From: a virus
IMG/VR virus record: IMGVR_UViG_3300027779_000047
Coordinates: 1 to 46,957 of that record
Reading direction: 5' to 3' (one strand)
Length of the DNA stretch: 46,957 nucleotides
Below are positions 22,395-31,171 of the stretch, piece by piece. Every line of letters starts with the position of its first letter. The stretch's first letter is position 1. Both the position numbers and the translations under genes were made by a program. The notes under the pieces are model-generated. The model was not told the origin of the DNA, did not search any database, and saw nothing but the letters and a program-made list of their open reading frames with translations.

Positions 22395-24602
22395 TCAGCC
22401 CTGGCTGAATCTAGCATGTCCTTGCGCTGTAACTTGTACCTGAGTTTTTTTGTTTATAACGGTGTTGCTAGTGTTAAATTGACCACCACCACCACTTGCT
22501 GCACCTAGCATCGCCACGGTAAGAGCGTCTATAGATTTTGTTAATTTCTCATTCCAAAGCGAATCACCAGTACTTGCACCATCACTTGGTGCTTCCACGG
22601 CGGGTGGAGCACCAGGCATCGTTGTTTCCATACCAAGAGATGCTCTCAAGGTAGCTACATTTTTTGATGCCTCAGTGAACTTAATTTCTGGACTTGCTAA
22701 ACCTTTAAGTTTTGATCCAGAACTAAACCAACCTTTACCTACCGTACCACCCATAATTGCTACTTCTAGGGCGGGGATAGATTTCATTAAATCTCCTGTA
22801 AATCTAGATATTGACATTCTTGTCGTACCAAGACTACCTAATTTTGCGAACTCTTGTAATGCTTGTACATTCTTCTTGACCTTTAAAGGATCAATGTCTT
22901 TTTTAGCAAATGTCTCTAGGTCGGTCATAGGGTCACGATCTTTTGTGAATATACTACCTATACCTGTCATGAGATTACCAATCATATCTCCAAATGTGGT
23001 TGGGATTTTAAGTCCAGTTAAACCACTCATTGCTGTAACATATGCTTTAATACCTTCTCCATTCGATTTGATTTTTACTACCTCTGCGTCTGTCACAGTT
23101 GTTTTAGCAAACATCTTTAAATCATCTAGTGGGCTCTTAACCTTACCACCAAACATTTTTGTCAATCCATCAAATGCTCCACCAAGCATATTAAATACTG
23201 AACCTAATGCTTTACCACCACTACCAGCAGCGCCGGCTGCCATGGCACCAGCAAATGCAACCATCGCTTCAGCATTGGCCTTTATCTTAACTACATCGAT
23301 ACCTGTAGCTGCACTTAATTTCTGCATACCCAATATTTGGGCATCTAATACACCCTTACCACCAATTGCTTTACTAACTCCATCCATAATCTCAGAAACT
23401 GTATTGCCCGCACTAGCAATGGCCTTTCCAACACTACCAACAGCGCCGGCTGCCATGGCACCAGAAAATGCAAGAGCAGCACCAGCAAAGATCAGAATCT
23501 TATCTTTGGAAATACCTTGCGCTGCACTGATCTTTTGCATACCCGATATTTGGGCATCTAATACACCCTTACCACCAACTGCTTTACTAACGCCGTCTAG
23601 TACTGAACTAACTGTATTAGCAAGTGCCGCAACAGCTTTCATACCCATCGCAGCAGCGCCGAGTGCCATTGCTTTAAGATATTCCATCATTGCTTCGGCG
23701 TTGTTTATAACACCCTCTTTGTTTACAACTGCAAGACCAAATTTTTGCATTGCTTCTAACGGTGGTACTCCACCTATAAGTTTACCAAGTCCACCAATAG
23801 CTCCAGATGCAAGAGTACCAACAGCAGCAAGGGTAGTTCCACCAGCACCCAGCGCCATGGCGCCACCGTATGCAACCATTGCTTCAGCGTTACTTTTAAT
23901 GTTTTTAGCGTCCAGTTTAACCGCACCAAACTTCTCCATCTTTTTGAATAAAGTATCTTCCGATGCCTCAACACCAAATAATTTACCAATACCATCAGCG
24001 GCAGCACCAATCAGATTACCAACTGCTCCCATTGCTCCACCAAAACCTTGGGCGCCTAGGCCAAGACCCATAGCACCCATACCGATACCAACTTCTTCAA
24101 GTTTCTTACCATCTAAGACTTCAAACCCCTTCATTCCTGCTATAATAGTAGGGAAGGCCTTGGTGTATAGGGCCATACCAAGAACAAGTGGCGCCATAAA
24201 TGCGGCGATACCAACACCTAAACCACCCATGACCAAAATGAATGGGCCAATAGAAGCGACACCAGCAGCCATGCCAGTCATAAATCCACTTACTAGTCTA
24301 CCTATTCCAGAACCAATACCACCTACTGCTTTAGCAATAGATGCGAATATTCCACCAGACTTTTTATCACCAGAGGATTCTGAACCGGCGTCTGGGATTG
24401 ATCCCATAGCTGCAGCAATGGTTGAAAGGTATGCGTTATTCTCTTTCGCCATCTGGTTGCCTTCACGCTTCTCTTCAGCGGAGGCAGAACCCTTACTTTT
24501 AGTTGACCTTGCTAATATCATAGCAGCTTTGTCTAATTTAGTTGCAGTATTAGCTAATTTGTCTATGGTGTCACTAAATTTTTTAGTATTGTCATCAGCC
24601 AT
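22395..24602 (-). CDS. Probable tape-measure protein (repeat-rich)
   Basis: 735 aa. The N-terminal 60 residues are helical (SDTIDKLANTATKLDKAAMI). The rest is Gly/Ala-rich with hydrophobic segments and about five degenerate repeats of 70-90 residues built around NAEAMVAYGGAMALGA...GLGKLIGG...MQKFG. DNA also repeats: for example TTTGGGCATCTAATACACCC occurs twice (near 23336 and 23546). Position downstream of tail chaperones and alternation of helices and hydrophobic patches fit a tape measure (T4 gp29 role), longer than T4's 590 aa. A repeat-rich injected membrane protein is the alternative. Confidence 0.5.
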   Translation of the reverse strand: MADDNTKKFSDTIDKLANTATKLDKAAMILARSTKSKGSASAEEKREGNQMAKENNAYLSTIAAAMGSIPDAGSESSGDKKSGGIFASIAKAVGGIGSGIGRLVSGFMTGMAAGVASIGPFILVMGGLGVGIAAFMAPLVLGMALYTKAFPTIIAGMKGFEVLDGKKLEEVGIGMGAMGLGLGAQGFGGAMGAVGNLIGAAADGIGKLFGVEASEDTLFKKMEKFGAVKLDAKNIKSNAEAMVAYGGAMALGAGGTTLAAVGTLASGAIGGLGKLIGGVPPLEAMQKFGLAVVNKEGVINNAEAMMEYLKAMALGAAAMGMKAVAALANTVSSVLDGVSKAVGGKGVLDAQISGMQKISAAQGISKDKILIFAGAALAFSGAMAAGAVGSVGKAIASAGNTVSEIMDGVSKAIGGKGVLDAQILGMQKLSAATGIDVVKIKANAEAMVAFAGAMAAGAAGSGGKALGSVFNMLGGAFDGLTKMFGGKVKSPLDDLKMFAKTTVTDAEVVKIKSNGEGIKAYVTAMSGLTGLKIPTTFGDMIGNLMTGIGSIFTKDRDPMTDLETFAKKDIDPLKVKKNVQALQEFAKLGSLGTTRMSISRFTGDLMKSIPALEVAIMGGTVGKGWFSSGSKLKGLASPEIKFTEASKNVATLRASLGMETTMPGAPPAVEAPSDGASTGDSLWNEKLTKSIDALTVAMLGAASGGGGQFNTSNTVINKKTQVQVTAQGHARFSQG

Positions 24603-24898
24603 TATTTGCTATCCTTCTTTCCACCAGAACCAACATAAAGACCAAACCATGCGGCTCCTGCTCCTACAATGACACTTACAAATGCACTTTGAGGAGCAGT
24701 AGGTTCTGGGATTGCCATGAACCATTCTGTAGTACGCCAGAACATGATACCATATAGAGTAATCAATGCCCTGGGCCAAATACGCCATTTGTCGATAACG
24801 GAAGAACTGATATGATTATACCATGAGGTTTCTTCTACTTCAGTAGTGCTACGATCCACTTCAACAATTGTGATAGGATCAGATTTTCTACTTGCCAT
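24602..24898 (-). CDS. Small membrane protein, holin-like topology
   Basis: 98 aa. Two hydrophobic segments (about 40-58 RWPRALITLYGIMFW-like and 72-91 FVSVIVGAGAAWFGLYVG) are separated by a Pro-rich turn, with a short basic C-terminus GGKKDSK. This is the size and layout of phage holins or small tail-associated membrane proteins. It overlaps the MscS-like gene by 11 nt and the tape-measure gene by 1 nt. Holin role not proven. Confidence 0.5.
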   Translation of the reverse strand: MASRKSDPITIVEVDRSTTEVEETSWYNHISSSVIDKWRIWPRALITLYGIMFWRTTEWFMAIPEPTAPQSAFVSVIVGAGAAWFGLYVGSGGKKDSK

Positions 24899-25295
24899 TT
24901 TCTATCTCCGTTATGCGACTATCGTTGTTCTTTATCTGTACATTGTTATTTAGGGGAGTTCGGTCAAAAATTATCTTTTCTAATTTAAGAAAATCGATAC
25001 GTTCATTCGGCACATAACGCCATACATAATCCCCATCTAATTCACCACCTTTTTTAGTTACCCCAAATACGGTCTGTGATATACCTATCTTAACGATTAA
25101 GGCACGTTCTCCATCAATAAGAACATGATCACCCTCTTGAAACTGCTTATTCATGCTAAATGCAAGACCCTTGCTAAACTTAGTCGCAAAATCCTTTATC
25201 ATAAACCCTATGATGACGATCATTATCATACCAATGTATGGCAATAGGTATTGAGTCATCTCAATAGCAGCTGTGTTGGGTGTAGGTATTTCCAT
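24888..25295 (-). CDS. MscS-like membrane protein
   Basis: 135 aa. One transmembrane helix (about 16-38, LLPYIGMIMIVIIGFMI) is followed by a segment with the pattern of the MscS beta domain: FSKGLAFSMNKQFQEGDHVL, then GERALIVKIGISQTVFGV and WRYVPNERI. In full mechanosensitive channels this region follows the pore helix. The pore helix itself is not obvious and the length is well below a normal channel, so it is a minimal MscS-like domain. ATG directly follows the stop of the frameshift ORF. Confidence 0.5.
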   Translation of the reverse strand: MEIPTPNTAAIEMTQYLLPYIGMIMIVIIGFMIKDFATKFSKGLAFSMNKQFQEGDHVLIDGERALIVKIGISQTVFGVTKKGGELDGDYVWRYVPNERIDFLKLEKIIFDRTPLNNNVQIKNNDSRITEIENGK

Positions 25296-25469
25296 TTAAT
25301 TTCTCATCTTTCTTTCTTCAGCCGAAATTTTATCTCTTTCCTCTTTCAAATATTGCATTAACAGTCCTAAGTATATTTCCCTCTCCCATGGCATCATATC
25401 TTCTAATTCTGTTAGACTGTAATTGTGGTGTTGCATCATTGCAAAATTAGTTTTATAATAGTTCTCCAT
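25296..25469 (-). CDS. Tail-chaperone downstream ORF (frameshift extension)
   Basis: 57 aa if started at ATG 25469, but the frame is open upstream through the end of the gp26-like gene and begins in the -1 frame at the slippery site 25499-25493. The product LTELEDMMPWEREIYLGLL plus a charged tail resembles the short C-terminal extension (GT or E' type) of tail assembly chaperones. Two modes are possible: independent translation (weak ribosome site) or a fusion after -1 frameshift. No stop separates the two frames. Confidence 0.6.
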   Translation of the reverse strand: MENYYKTNFAMMQHHNYSLTELEDMMPWEREIYLGLLMQYLKEERDKISAEERKMRN

Positions 25470-25486
25470 ATTCTCATGTGAGAGGG

Positions 25487-26191
25487 CTATTCGAAAAAAC
25501 TTTGCAGGCCCTCCACTACAATCTCATTCTTCTTCTTAGTCACGGGGTTGGTCACATTGATAATATGCCTTAGTTTTGGCATAGTCTCAAAGAAAGCACT
25601 AACCTTAGCGAATTGATCTTGACTCATACTGTCGATGAAATCATCCAACTCTTTGTCTGTCATGTCTACCCTATTGTGAATAGAGGCACCATCGTGGATT
25701 TCACTAACACATCGTTTGATCATATCGAAGATCATCTTGATCTGTCCACCGCCATCAAATAAGGCCATATCAGACAACATAGGATAACGCATGTGTATAC
25801 TAATCTCATCATTAATTTCAATGACATGACTATGATCCAAATCCATTTGAATCTTAACGTCTGTTAGATCGACTTCTTGTTCTACTCTAGTTACCTTATC
25901 ATCATCGCACAGCAGACTTAGTTTAAGTTTCTCTCCTACTGATTTGCCTCGTAGTTGTAGAAAGATATATTCCACATCAAATAGAGGCACCTCGTAGGGA
26001 TCAATCTTACCAAACGTGCAATCCCGTACAATAGATGCAAATGCACTTTCTACCTGTTTAGTGTCTTCAGACTCTTGGGCAATCATAAGAACCTTTTGTT
26101 CCTTTACAAGCCAAGGCCTGTACTTAATTTTCTTAGTGGTAGAAGGTAACTCCAACTCATATGTTAACGTACTCAGTTTAGGTAAAGCCAT
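25487..26191 (-). CDS. 26: gp26-like baseplate hub / tail assembly chaperone
   Basis: 234 aa. The segment IKYRPWLVKEQKVLMIAQES (about 22-41) and IVRDCTFGKIDPYEVPLFDV match the T4-like gp26 baseplate-hub assembly family, needed for hub and tail-tube initiation but not in the final virion. The final codons contain the heptamer TTTTTTC followed by GAATAG, and the -1 frame continues into the next ORF. It starts after AAAGGATGAAAAATT. Confidence 0.65.
   Translation of the reverse strand: MALPKLSTLTYELELPSTTKKIKYRPWLVKEQKVLMIAQESEDTKQVESAFASIVRDCTFGKIDPYEVPLFDVEYIFLQLRGKSVGEKLKLSLLCDDDKVTRVEQEVDLTDVKIQMDLDHSHVIEINDEISIHMRYPMLSDMALFDGGGQIKMIFDMIKRCVSEIHDGASIHNRVDMTDKELDDFIDSMSQDQFAKVSAFFETMPKLRHIINVTNPVTKKKNEIVVEGLQSFFE
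25493..25499 (-). promoter_or_regulatory. Predicted -1 ribosomal frameshift site
   Basis: On the minus strand the heptamer T-TTT-TTC is in the correct phase (codons TTT TTC, preceded by AGT), two codons before the TAG. Slipping by -1 enters a frame that is open through to 25296 and fuses the gp26-like chaperone to the downstream ORF. Confidence 0.6.
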
Positions 26192-26218
26192 AATTTTTCA
26201 TCCTTTAAAATAATATGA

Positions 26219-26941
26219 TTAACGAAGACCGTTTCGCAATACAGCGGGTAAGGCCCTTGATATGTTTCTTTCGACTGTATTGATTACAGTCTGTCCAATT
26301 TTATCCATCAAACTTGGTGGTTCTTGATTAAGGTCGGCGGTAGTCCAGTATCTAAAATTCATGTTCATTGTGAATTCTACGATTTGATTTCCACTCCCAT
26401 ACGACAAGGACACAGGGCCCACAGTCTTAGGGAAACACTCCCACAACTTCAGTCCATAACGTCTTTGCATCTGGTTGTCTAAAAGGTAGATGAACACAGT
26501 GCCGACATAATCATTATAATAACCCATGTTCCATGTTTGTGGGTTATATGCTGCGTACTGCCATTTCTCAAATAAGACTCGTTCTGACAGGTCAGAACTA
26601 CTCTGGAAATTGATAGAAATACCATCATCAAATATAACATTGTCTGCCACTTGTCGTTGCGGCCCATGTATGTTGGTGTCTGGGGATGTCGCTAAAGTTC
26701 TGCCAGGCAATGTAATACTAGATGCTCGTAAGGATATGTTTGAGATATCCTGTTTGCTTACTCCCTGTACTAATCCCCTCATGGCATTTTCTGAAGTACC
26801 AGATGATGAACCAGCGGGTGGGAAAATTTCTACTTCATAATGGTTGGGTGTAGCGTATCCTTCATTAGAATGAAACGATGACAGGATGTTATTCAATATC
26901 CCATAAGCGCCGCCTTCTAGAAACTTAGGTAATACAGACAT
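26219..26941 (-). CDS. 54: gp54-like tail-tube initiation protein
   Basis: 240 aa. The C-terminal half has the tail-tube fold signature of the gp19/gp48/gp54 superfamily: FEKWQYAAYNPQTWNMGYYN, then YGLKLWECFPKTVGP and VEFTMNMNFRYWTT. gp54 in T4 sits on the baseplate with gp48 and nucleates tube polymerisation. A second superfamily member is at 27991. Shorter than T4 gp54 (320 aa). Its ATG overlaps the stop of the upstream gene by 1 nt. Confidence 0.65.
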   Translation of the reverse strand: MSVLPKFLEGGAYGILNNILSSFHSNEGYATPNHYEVEIFPPAGSSSGTSENAMRGLVQGVSKQDISNISLRASSITLPGRTLATSPDTNIHGPQRQVADNVIFDDGISINFQSSSDLSERVLFEKWQYAAYNPQTWNMGYYNDYVGTVFIYLLDNQMQRRYGLKLWECFPKTVGPVSLSYGSGNQIVEFTMNMNFRYWTTADLNQEPPSLMDKIGQTVINTVERNISRALPAVLRNGLR

Positions 26942-27498
26942 TAGATCATTCCCCTAGAGTCTTTCCATACAACAGACTCACTGCTCTTCTTGAATCTCTG
27001 TACGGGCAACAGTGTGGCCACAGTAAATTCATCAGCATCTATTCTACGGAATTGTGTTTTAACGTGACCAGCCAAATATCTCTTTAAGGTTGGCTTAATT
27101 TCTCTTATGTTTTTAAGGGCACTGTAGTCCACATCTAATTTCGTTGACTCATCAAATTTGGTGTTATTACTAAAGTCCACCAACTTATCCAACAACCTCA
27201 TCCTCAAACCTAACGGCAGATAATGTAGATTACACCCTAGAAACCCATCCTTATACAGTTCAATAGGTAGAACTAGGGGGAATGAATCATAGTAAGGTAA
27301 CGTCTTCTTATGCTTTGGATCATAGATAAACATATTAAGTCTACCGAAGAATGGGGCGCTTGCCCTTTTACCGTCTCTAATTAAGTCCATAGCGCCTGGT
27401 TGCCCAAACTCTTTGATCTTGTCTTTGTACCAATTGGTTGAACGTGGTCTTCCACCTTGTGCCTTTAGTACTGATTGTATATATTTGCTCTGTGCCAT
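26941..27498 (-). CDS. Conserved baseplate-region protein
   Basis: 185 aa. The pattern APFFGRLNMFIYDPKHKKTL then PYYDSFPLVLPIELYKDGFLG and NLHYLPLGLRMRLLDKL marks a family common between gp4 and gp54 in marine T4-like phages; no T4 equivalent comes to mind. The ATG stands exactly 5 nt after a TATAAATA late box (27511-27504), with GAGGT between, so a leaderless or very short leader mRNA is predicted. Confidence 0.6.
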   Translation of the reverse strand: MAQSKYIQSVLKAQGGRPRSTNWYKDKIKEFGQPGAMDLIRDGKRASAPFFGRLNMFIYDPKHKKTLPYYDSFPLVLPIELYKDGFLGCNLHYLPLGLRMRLLDKLVDFSNNTKFDESTKLDVDYSALKNIREIKPTLKRYLAGHVKTQFRRIDADEFTVATLLPVQRFKKSSESVVWKDSRGMI

Positions 27499-27502
27499 AC
27501 CT

Positions 27503-27946
27503 CTATTTATACGATATGCCCAGATGATCCTCGTTTAGTATTTTAAACTCAATACCATTGATGTCACAAAATTCTGTAGCATACTTCCATTTTGCTTCAT
27601 TAACAGCCCACGTTTTGATGTCTCTATAGAATCTATTGGTCTTCCTTTGTGGTATCTTGGGTGGAGAGCATTGGGCCTTGGGTTTGATCTCTACAATAGA
27701 CTTCTCTATTTTACCATCTGCCCTTTTCACTTTAATATAAAAATCTGGGAAGTATCTGTGGATTCTACCATCGACAGGTGATAAATAGGGGATGATGATC
27801 TCTTCACTACCCCATTCTAGTACTGCCTTGTTAGTGTCGCAGTACACCATGAACTTACGTTCCCATAGAGAGCGGTATACAATACGAGATAGATCACCCC
27901 GATATTTTCTTGGATTGATTGGTATATATTTCCCTTTGTATGCCAT
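27503..27946 (-). CDS. 4: gp4-like head completion protein
   Basis: 147 aa, T4 gp4 is 150. MAYKGKYIPINPRKYRGD, IVYRSLWERKFMVYCD, WGSEEIIIPYLSP and GRIHRYFPDFYIKV are characteristic of gp4/gp50, whose fold resembles TnsA-like endonucleases. It acts in finishing the packaged head before tail joining. First gene of the leftward operon; a TATAAATA box lies 36 nt upstream. Confidence 0.85.
   Translation of the reverse strand: MAYKGKYIPINPRKYRGDLSRIVYRSLWERKFMVYCDTNKAVLEWGSEEIIIPYLSPVDGRIHRYFPDFYIKVKRADGKIEKSIVEIKPKAQCSPPKIPQRKTNRFYRDIKTWAVNEAKWKYATEFCDINGIEFKILNEDHLGISYK
27504..27511 (-). promoter_or_regulatory. T4-type late promoter box (TATAAATA)
   Basis: TATAAATA on the minus strand, overlapping the last codons and stop of gp4 (TAT AAA TAG). 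GAGGT then ATG follow, so the start codon is 6 nt after the box. No TTGACA is present at -35, as expected for a gp55-type late promoter. Confidence 0.7.
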
Positions 27947-27981
27947 GACTAAGTTACCTAAATAGTTGTGTATTATAAGGA

Positions 27982-27989
27982 TATTTATA
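27982..27989 (-). promoter_or_regulatory. Late promoter box for the leftward tail operon
   Basis: TATAAATA on the minus strand, 35 nt before the gp4 ATG at 27946. The divergent rightward gp48-like gene starts at 27991, so the 44-nt gap serves both directions; for the rightward side a CCTAAATA block (about 27956-27963) is a weaker candidate late box. Confidence 0.6.
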
Positions 27990-27990
27990 A

Positions 27991-29127
27991 ATGGCGTTTA
28001 CATCAGCAATATCTAACCAAGTCGCCCGAAGTGTTAATAGTAGGGTTTCGGGTGTTATCTCCAAAGGACTAAAAGATGTTTTTGGTACTAACGGTGGATC
28101 GAACTCTTCAGACACACGAGCTCTTGCTGCCAATGGTGGTGCAACGACTAAGAATTTTCAATATCCTCTAAACGTAGAAGGTGATGAACAACAGGGTCAT
28201 TACATTATGTTTATGATCAATACTGCCCAACAACCAAAGATTGGTAAGGGTAAGGGCGGAGCACCAGCTACCCCTAGTTCAAACCAACAACAAAATGGCC
28301 CATCCAAAACAAACCAAGAAGCATTTAGAAGTGGTAGTGGTGGTAACACGCTATCTGCTAAACGTCCACCTAGTACTAGATTAGATACTGCAATATCTCT
28401 TTACATGCCACCTAGTGTTACTGTTGCATATAAGGCAGAATATGTTGATGATGAAATTGGTGGTATGGCAGAGGCTGGTGTGAAAGCGGGCAATAAGATT
28501 ATTGAAGCATTTAGTAGTGGTGGCATTAAGAGTGCAATGAAAGAAGGTGCTAGTCAGATAACTGGCACAGTACTCCCAGCAGTTGGACAAGTCGCTGGAC
28601 AAGCAGTACTGGGCATGATGGATAAAGTTGCTCAAGGTTCTGGTACATTGGTACAATTACAAAGTGGTGTGGTGTTTGGTAGTAAATTCGAATTGCTCTT
28701 TAAGAACATTGGACGTAGACAGTTTTCTTTCTCATTCAACTTCTTACCGAAGAGTGAACAGGAAGTTATTATGGTTGCTCAGATATGTGACACATTCAAA
28801 CGGCATATGATGCCTAGTGTTGCTGAGTCCATGAACGTAGGTAGTATTTCACTCAAACAACCAAAAGGACGCCTCCTGACAATTCCTGATACATTTGATA
28901 TACAGTACATGTATCAAAGTAAAGAGAACCCATTTCTCAATAAGATTTCAACGTGCTATCTTACAGGTGTTGACGTATCGTATGGTGGTGATAAGTACTC
29001 CACATTCGAACCAGTTCAACATCCAATTACTAAAGGTATTGGGCCTGCTCCACAGAAGACTAGTATTAAACTAGATTTCAATGAAATTGAGATCATGACT
29101 AAAGAACGTATAGAGGAGGGCTACTAA
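27991..29127 (+). CDS. 48: gp48-like baseplate tail-tube cap
   Basis: 378 aa, T4 gp48 is 364. After an N-terminal segment rich in Ser/Asn it has FQYPLNVEGDEQQGHYIMFM (about 56-75), then a Gln/Ser/Gly-rich linker, LYMPPSVTVAYKAEYVDDE (about 136-154) and a C-terminal tube-like domain (FSFSFNFLPKSEQEV, FDIQYMYQ, LDFNEIEIM). This fits the gp48 cap between baseplate hub and tube. Ribosome site AAGGA 8 nt before the ATG; TAATG overlap with gp53. Confidence 0.65.
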   Translation: MAFTSAISNQVARSVNSRVSGVISKGLKDVFGTNGGSNSSDTRALAANGGATTKNFQYPLNVEGDEQQGHYIMFMINTAQQPKIGKGKGGAPATPSSNQQQNGPSKTNQEAFRSGSGGNTLSAKRPPSTRLDTAISLYMPPSVTVAYKAEYVDDEIGGMAEAGVKAGNKIIEAFSSGGIKSAMKEGASQITGTVLPAVGQVAGQAVLGMMDKVAQGSGTLVQLQSGVVFGSKFELLFKNIGRRQFSFSFNFLPKSEQEVIMVAQICDTFKRHMMPSVAESMNVGSISLKQPKGRLLTIPDTFDIQYMYQSKENPFLNKISTCYLTGVDVSYGGDKYSTFEPVQHPITKGIGPAPQKTSIKLDFNEIEIMTKERIEEGY

Positions 29128-29651
29128 TGTATTTTGCAGCATTCCCTAAGATATATTACGATGGTAAAGGAGATGGACACTTCAAGGTAGTAACTAATTT
29201 CTTACGCCGAGTAGCAGTACGTACCAAACTAAAAACACATGGAGCCCTATTCGATACCTATGATGTTAAAGAGGGTGAAACTCCAGAGATGATTGCACAC
29301 AAACTGTATGGAGATTCAGAGTACCATTGGGTGGTACTGCTTATGAATGATGTAGTTGATAGGTTCCACGGGTGGCCAATGTCTACTCCACAGTTCCTAG
29401 CATTTGTTGAAGAGAAGTACGACAGTGCAGATGATATACATCATTACGAAATAGATTCTGTGTCTGGGCCTGTTAAGAAGATCGACATAGGTAAGGACAA
29501 TACAGATTACCCTATGGCTAGTATTGTTACTAACATAGAATTTGAAGAGGCAGAACAGGATAAGAAACGGAAGATTAAACTACTAGACCCACGATACTTA
29601 GAACAATTTACGACAGAATATAAAGCAATAATGTCGGAGTCGCAGATATAA
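29127..29651 (+). CDS. 53: gp53-like baseplate wedge protein
   Basis: 174 aa, T4 gp53 is 196. The family pattern is clear: MYFAAFPKIYYDGKG, FLRRVAVRTKLKTHGALFDT, VKEGETPEMIAHKLYGDSEY (LysM-like), HWVVLLMNDVVDRFHGWPMS. gp53 clamps adjacent wedges in the baseplate. The start overlaps the gp48-like stop. Confidence 0.85.
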   Translation: MYFAAFPKIYYDGKGDGHFKVVTNFLRRVAVRTKLKTHGALFDTYDVKEGETPEMIAHKLYGDSEYHWVVLLMNDVVDRFHGWPMSTPQFLAFVEEKYDSADDIHHYEIDSVSGPVKKIDIGKDNTDYPMASIVTNIEFEEAEQDKKRKIKLLDPRYLEQFTTEYKAIMSESQI

Positions 29652-29652
29652 A

Positions 29653-31101
29653 ATGGTTGATACTATTGGTAATGCCGGCGAATTCTCACTTGAATTAGTG
29701 CAGATAATCGCTGCAGACGGAACAGAACTAGACATTACATCAAATGTCATGGAGATCGATATATACGAAGATATTGAATCTCCATGCATTAGAGGTACAA
29801 TAGCATTCAATGATCCGATAAACTTTATGAACACACTGCCTGTTGTAGGGCAAGAGATGATTCGGGTACAGGTTAAAACTCCTTCATTCAAAACCTCAGA
29901 AGAAATCATAGAGTACCTATTCTACATGTACACGATTAGGTCTATGGTTGAAACCAATCCAAACAGCAATGTTGTTGTTATGGAATTCAGTTCTGTTGAA
30001 TATATTGTCGATGCTAGGAAGAGAGTCAACAGGACGTTAAAGGGTACGTGGTCAGATATAGTTACAGCCATAGTACGAGGTGATCTAGAAAGCACCAAAG
30101 ATGTATGGGCTGAACCTACCGCAGGCATTAAACAAATAATGGCCCCAGACATTTCTCCATTAGCTGTTATTAAGAACGCTAAGAGGGAGGCTATATGTAC
30201 TGAGTTCGGTTCGCCCACATATCATTTCTATGAGACAACACAGGCATTTCATTTCAGATCATTAGAGAGTTTGTACACAAAGGAAATTGCTGGATACTAC
30301 ACCACAGCACCACAGGGCGGATTAGAGAAGAGAAATAAGGGTATGCCCAATGTCCTTGCAGACTTCCAGAAGATAAGAGAATGGACAATAGACCAGACAC
30401 GTGATACCCTATCTAACAGTGCAAATGGCATGTGGTCATCTGAAACCATTGAGCATGACATATTCAACAAGACGTTCACTACAACCAATTATAACTATTT
30501 CGATTCCTTTGAGACTGAGAAACATATAGACGATTTCGATGAGAAGACTACTTCACAGCCTCTCTTTAGTGCTGGTGCTGTAGATGATTCTAATGGTAGG
30601 TTGTCAGACTACTATAAGAAGAGTTATCTGTTGCCAGTATCAATCAAGGATAAGACATCTGGTAGTGACTCACATTACACAAATTCCAAGGGTCGATATC
30701 CTTTCACTGGATATAATCCCAGTAAGTGGATAGGTAGACGCACATCCACAGTAGAGCAAGTTAATGCAGGCCTTAGTATAACCATGACTGTTGATGGATA
30801 CACTGCCATTCATGCTGGTGATGTTGTAGAATTAGAACTGCCCTCCTCTAGTCAGAATAAGAGTGCAGACGGACAAACGGTTGATAGGTGGTTTCGTGGT
30901 AAATTCCTTATTAGGAATATGAAACACTCATTTAGTGTGACTACGGGTAAGCATGAAATCATGATGCAATGTGTTAAGGACAGCACAGCATCTCAACCAG
31001 AAGGTGATCCCAAAGAACCTAGTCCACAACCAAAACAATACGGCAAGTCAAATCAATTGGCGCCGAAGACATATAACAAACGTAGCGATTTCTACGGATA
31101 A
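29653..31101 (+). CDS. 27: gp27-like baseplate hub protein
   Basis: 482 aa, longer than T4 gp27 (391). The N-terminal part (LELVQIIAADGTELDITSNV, IDIYEDIESPCIRGTIAFND) is the first tube-like domain. The C-terminal part (LSITMTVDGYTAIHAGDVVE, RGKFLIRNMKHSFSVTTGKH) matches the second hub domain of the GpD/gp27 family. The hub trimer carries the gp5 spike and connects to the tube. It begins 1 nt after gp53. Confidence 0.7.
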   Translation: MVDTIGNAGEFSLELVQIIAADGTELDITSNVMEIDIYEDIESPCIRGTIAFNDPINFMNTLPVVGQEMIRVQVKTPSFKTSEEIIEYLFYMYTIRSMVETNPNSNVVVMEFSSVEYIVDARKRVNRTLKGTWSDIVTAIVRGDLESTKDVWAEPTAGIKQIMAPDISPLAVIKNAKREAICTEFGSPTYHFYETTQAFHFRSLESLYTKEIAGYYTTAPQGGLEKRNKGMPNVLADFQKIREWTIDQTRDTLSNSANGMWSSETIEHDIFNKTFTTTNYNYFDSFETEKHIDDFDEKTTSQPLFSAGAVDDSNGRLSDYYKKSYLLPVSIKDKTSGSDSHYTNSKGRYPFTGYNPSKWIGRRTSTVEQVNAGLSITMTVDGYTAIHAGDVVELELPSSSQNKSADGQTVDRWFRGKFLIRNMKHSFSVTTGKHEIMMQCVKDSTASQPEGDPKEPSPQPKQYGKSNQLAPKTYNKRSDFYG

Positions 31102-31171
31102 CCAAAGGAGAGTCCACATCAGTCAGCGTAACAAGTTTATCTCAGAACGAATTAAAGCAAAGGAACTCAAA

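Noticed and set aside
22675-24672. 665-codon open frame on the plus strand opposite the tape-measure gene
   Set aside because: It is the mirror of a Gly/Ala/Lys-rich repeat protein, gives an implausible Pro/Ala/Ile/Ser composition, and has no ribosome site. The leftward gene fits the operon.
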